Assembly (NCBI RefSeq): GCF_001746755.1
Contig: NZ_MCGG01000068.1
Coordinates: 1 to 33,393 of the forward strand
Direction of reading: 5' to 3'
Origin: Magnetovibrio blakemorei
Lineage (GTDB): Bacteria; Pseudomonadota; Alphaproteobacteria; Rhodospirillales; Magnetovibrionaceae
DNA length: 33,393 bases
In this document: positions 31,945-33,393 of the stretch, piece by piece
Layout of the letters: every line of letters starts with the position of its first letter
Position numbering within the stretch: the stretch's first letter is position 1
Made by a program: the position numbers and the translations under genes
The notes under the pieces: model-generated
What the model was told of the DNA's origin: nothing
Database searches by the model: none
What the model saw: only the letters and a program-made list of their open reading frames with translations

Positions 31945-33393
31945 CTAAAAATCTTTGTCGTCGGGAATCATGTGGGCTTTGTCCAAAACCTTCATCAGGG
32001 CGGGTGCCAAGAAGATGTCCGCCAGCAGCGCCAAGATGATGGTCGTGCCGGTCAGCCAGCCGAAGTTGATGAGGTTTTGTAAAGTGGACAGCAAGTAGAT
32101 GAAAAAGCCTGTCGACAATACGATTGATGTCACCAACATGGCGCGTCCGGCCCCCAACAAGGTTTCGCGTACAGCGGTATTCACGCTGCCGGTGTCGTGG
32201 TGGATACGTCGATAATTGTGCATGAAGTGAATGGTGTCATCGACCGCCAGACCGATTGCGATGGACCCGATCAGCATGGTGAATAAATCCAGCGGCACGC
32301 CCACCCAGCCCATGATGCCCAAGGTGATCACGATGGGGGCCAAGTTGGGGATCATGCTCACCAAGCCAAGGCGGATGCTGCCGAGAAAAGCAATCATCAT
32401 CAACGTGATCACGCCTCCCGCAATGATGTAACTTTGGCCCATGGAATAGATGGTCGCTTGCATGGTGCGGCCCAACAGAGCGTTCATGCCGGTGACCGTA
32501 ATGTCCACGTCATCGCCCAACACTTCCCTAAATTTTGCGGTCACGGTGTCGTTGATGTCTTGCAGATAAACGGAATCGGCCCATGGCATTTTGGCGGTGA
32601 AGCGGGCCATTTGAAATTGGCTGTCGACGAAATCTTCCATATCGTCTGAGCCTGAATTTTCAAACAAGAACAGTTCTTGTGCGATCAAATCACGGTCATC
32701 CGGAATGCTGTAAAAAGCCTCATCATTGGCATGCAAGGCGCGGTTTGATTCTTTTAAAATGTCAGCCAACGACAGGGTCTTGCCAACGGAAATAAAATCC
32801 GTTTTGAGCGCTTCGATGACACCACTCAGCTTGTCCAATCCGGCCATGATTGTTGGATCATAGAGGCCGTTGACCTGCTTGGTGTCGACGATCACTTCAA
32901 GGGAGCTGGCCCCTTTCAAACGCTCGTCAATCAGGTCAAGGGCCAAGCGCGAAGGTTCAGACATCGGCAGCCATTTGAAGGGTTGATGGGAAAAATGAAG
33001 CTGCGTGATGCCCGCGATTGAAATCAGCAATAGCACACCACTGACGATGATGACCGGCCACGCCCGAGCCGTGGAAAAATCGGCGATGGTGCGCAGCAGC
33101 GCATCCATGCGGTCATGACGCTTATGCGCCCGTGTGCTGGATTTGGCCTTAAGCGGCAAGAGACTGAGGGCGGCCGGCAATAGCGTCAGGTTCAAAAGCA
33201 ACGACAGCAAAATACCCAAAGAGGCGATGACGCCCAGATCGGCAATGGGAGCAACTTCTGCGCCGGCAAATGATGCCAGACCTGCGGCAGTTGTCAGCGA
33301 TGTCATAACGATGGGCAGCCCCGAGTGGCCCAGGGCATAGACCACGCTGTCATGTTTGGCGTTGCCGTGCTGAACATGGCGAAAGAAGATCGC
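31945..33393 (-). CDS. RND/MMPL-family transporter, N-terminus beyond window
   Basis: 483 codons are visible, open through the right edge. They show the C-terminal part of one transmembrane bundle (LPIVMTSLTTAAGLASFAGA, then ADLGVIASLGILLSLLLNLT), a cytoplasmic-to-periplasmic linker, a transmembrane helix (WPVIIVSGVLLLISIAGI), a large periplasmic loop, and the second bundle of five helices (IIAGGVITLMMIAFLGSI to the end) with GLAVDDTIHFMHNY, a typical RND/sterol-sensing-domain signature carrying the acidic pair. The whole protein is probably 750-850 aa. It belongs to the MMPL/hopanoid-exporter-like group and heads the operon with the LolA-like and DUF1302 genes. This is conserved chromosomal background, not island cargo. 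Confidence 0.9.
   Translation of the reverse strand, partial: AIFFRHVQHGNAKHDSVVYALGHSGLPIVMTSLTTAAGLASFAGAEVAPIADLGVIASLGILLSLLLNLTLLPAALSLLPLKAKSSTRAHKRHDRMDALLRTIADFSTARAWPVIIVSGVLLLISIAGITQLHFSHQPFKWLPMSEPSRLALDLIDERLKGASSLEVIVDTKQVNGLYDPTIMAGLDKLSGVIEALKTDFISVGKTLSLADILKESNRALHANDEAFYSIPDDRDLIAQELFLFENSGSDDMEDFVDSQFQMARFTAKMPWADSVYLQDINDTVTAKFREVLGDDVDITVTGMNALLGRTMQATIYSMGQSYIIAGGVITLMMIAFLGSIRLGLVSMIPNLAPIVITLGIMGWVGVPLDLFTMLIGSIAIGLAVDDTIHFMHNYRRIHHDTGSVNTAVRETLLGAGRAMLVTSIVLSTGFFIYLLSTLQNLINFGWLTGTTIILALLADIFLAPALMKVLDKAHMIPDDKDF

Overview
The window looks like an alphaproteobacterial chromosome (my guess is Rhodospirillales-like, not proven). A mosaic, defence-bearing integrated island occupies roughly 1-29,580, and ordinary chromosome follows to the right of about 29,585. 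The chromosomal flank carries a leftward operon: an RND/MMPL exporter (runs off the right edge), a LolA-like outer-membrane lipoprotein-sorting protein and a DUF1302 outer-membrane protein. It ends at the promoter and 5' half of a tRNA-Arg(CCU) gene that is interrupted exactly after the anticodon loop.

Layout from left to right. (1) 1-1,300: mobile-element genes on the minus strand: a DUF6641-like protein (cut by the edge), a small DUF6626-like protein and a truncated serine recombinase whose two catalytic arginines after motif A are both histidine. (2) 1,348-2,985: a plus-strand pair, HipA-like kinase and DUF3037 protein. (3) 3,051-17,687: a complete type 1 BREX phage-defence operon on the minus strand, in transcription order brxR (WYL regulator), brxA, brxB, brxC, pglX, pglZ, brxL and an unrecognised 212-aa last cistron. 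Most junctions overlap or are very short, so it is a tightly coupled operon. A 65-aa gene diverges from the brxR promoter, where two perfect palindromes lie. (4) 18,117-21,477: a four-gene minus-strand operon with an unknown 251-aa protein, two beta-class DNA methyltransferases and an unknown 139-aa protein. No nuclease is recognised. (5) 21,572-23,176: a 266-aa protein with a recombinase-like C-terminal helix-turn-helix and a small XerC/D-like tyrosine recombinase. Their upstream DNA holds a cluster of TGTTTAG/CTAAACA motifs, a nested inverted repeat and a run of G-tracts. (6) 23,177-23,600: a hairpin-rich intergenic stretch. (7) 23,601-26,116: a second DUF6626-like gene, a translationally coupled tryptophan-rich unknown protein and a full-length phage/ICE-type integrase.

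(8) 26,175-29,584: the most unusual structure. A 206-bp inverted repeat (205/206 identical by eye) sits at 26,175-26,380 and 29,379-29,584. Each arm begins with the 5' half of tRNA-Arg(CCU) and its upstream promoter-like sequence, and both point inward. The repeats bracket about 3 kb with a four-gene leftward operon: a putative outer-membrane barrel protein with a C-terminal Ig-like region, a small secreted protein, a two-helix membrane protein and a coiled-coil protein. Next to the right arm are broken gene ends. This segment could invert by homologous recombination, which would be a simple switch for a surface protein.

Functionally the island combines an established anti-phage system (BREX) with a kinase pair, a solitary-methyltransferase operon and several recombinases. 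Candidates for undescribed biology are the 212-aa BREX-linked cistron, the HipA/DUF3037 pair, the methyltransferase operon with its two unknown partners, and the invertible-looking tRNA-bounded segment.
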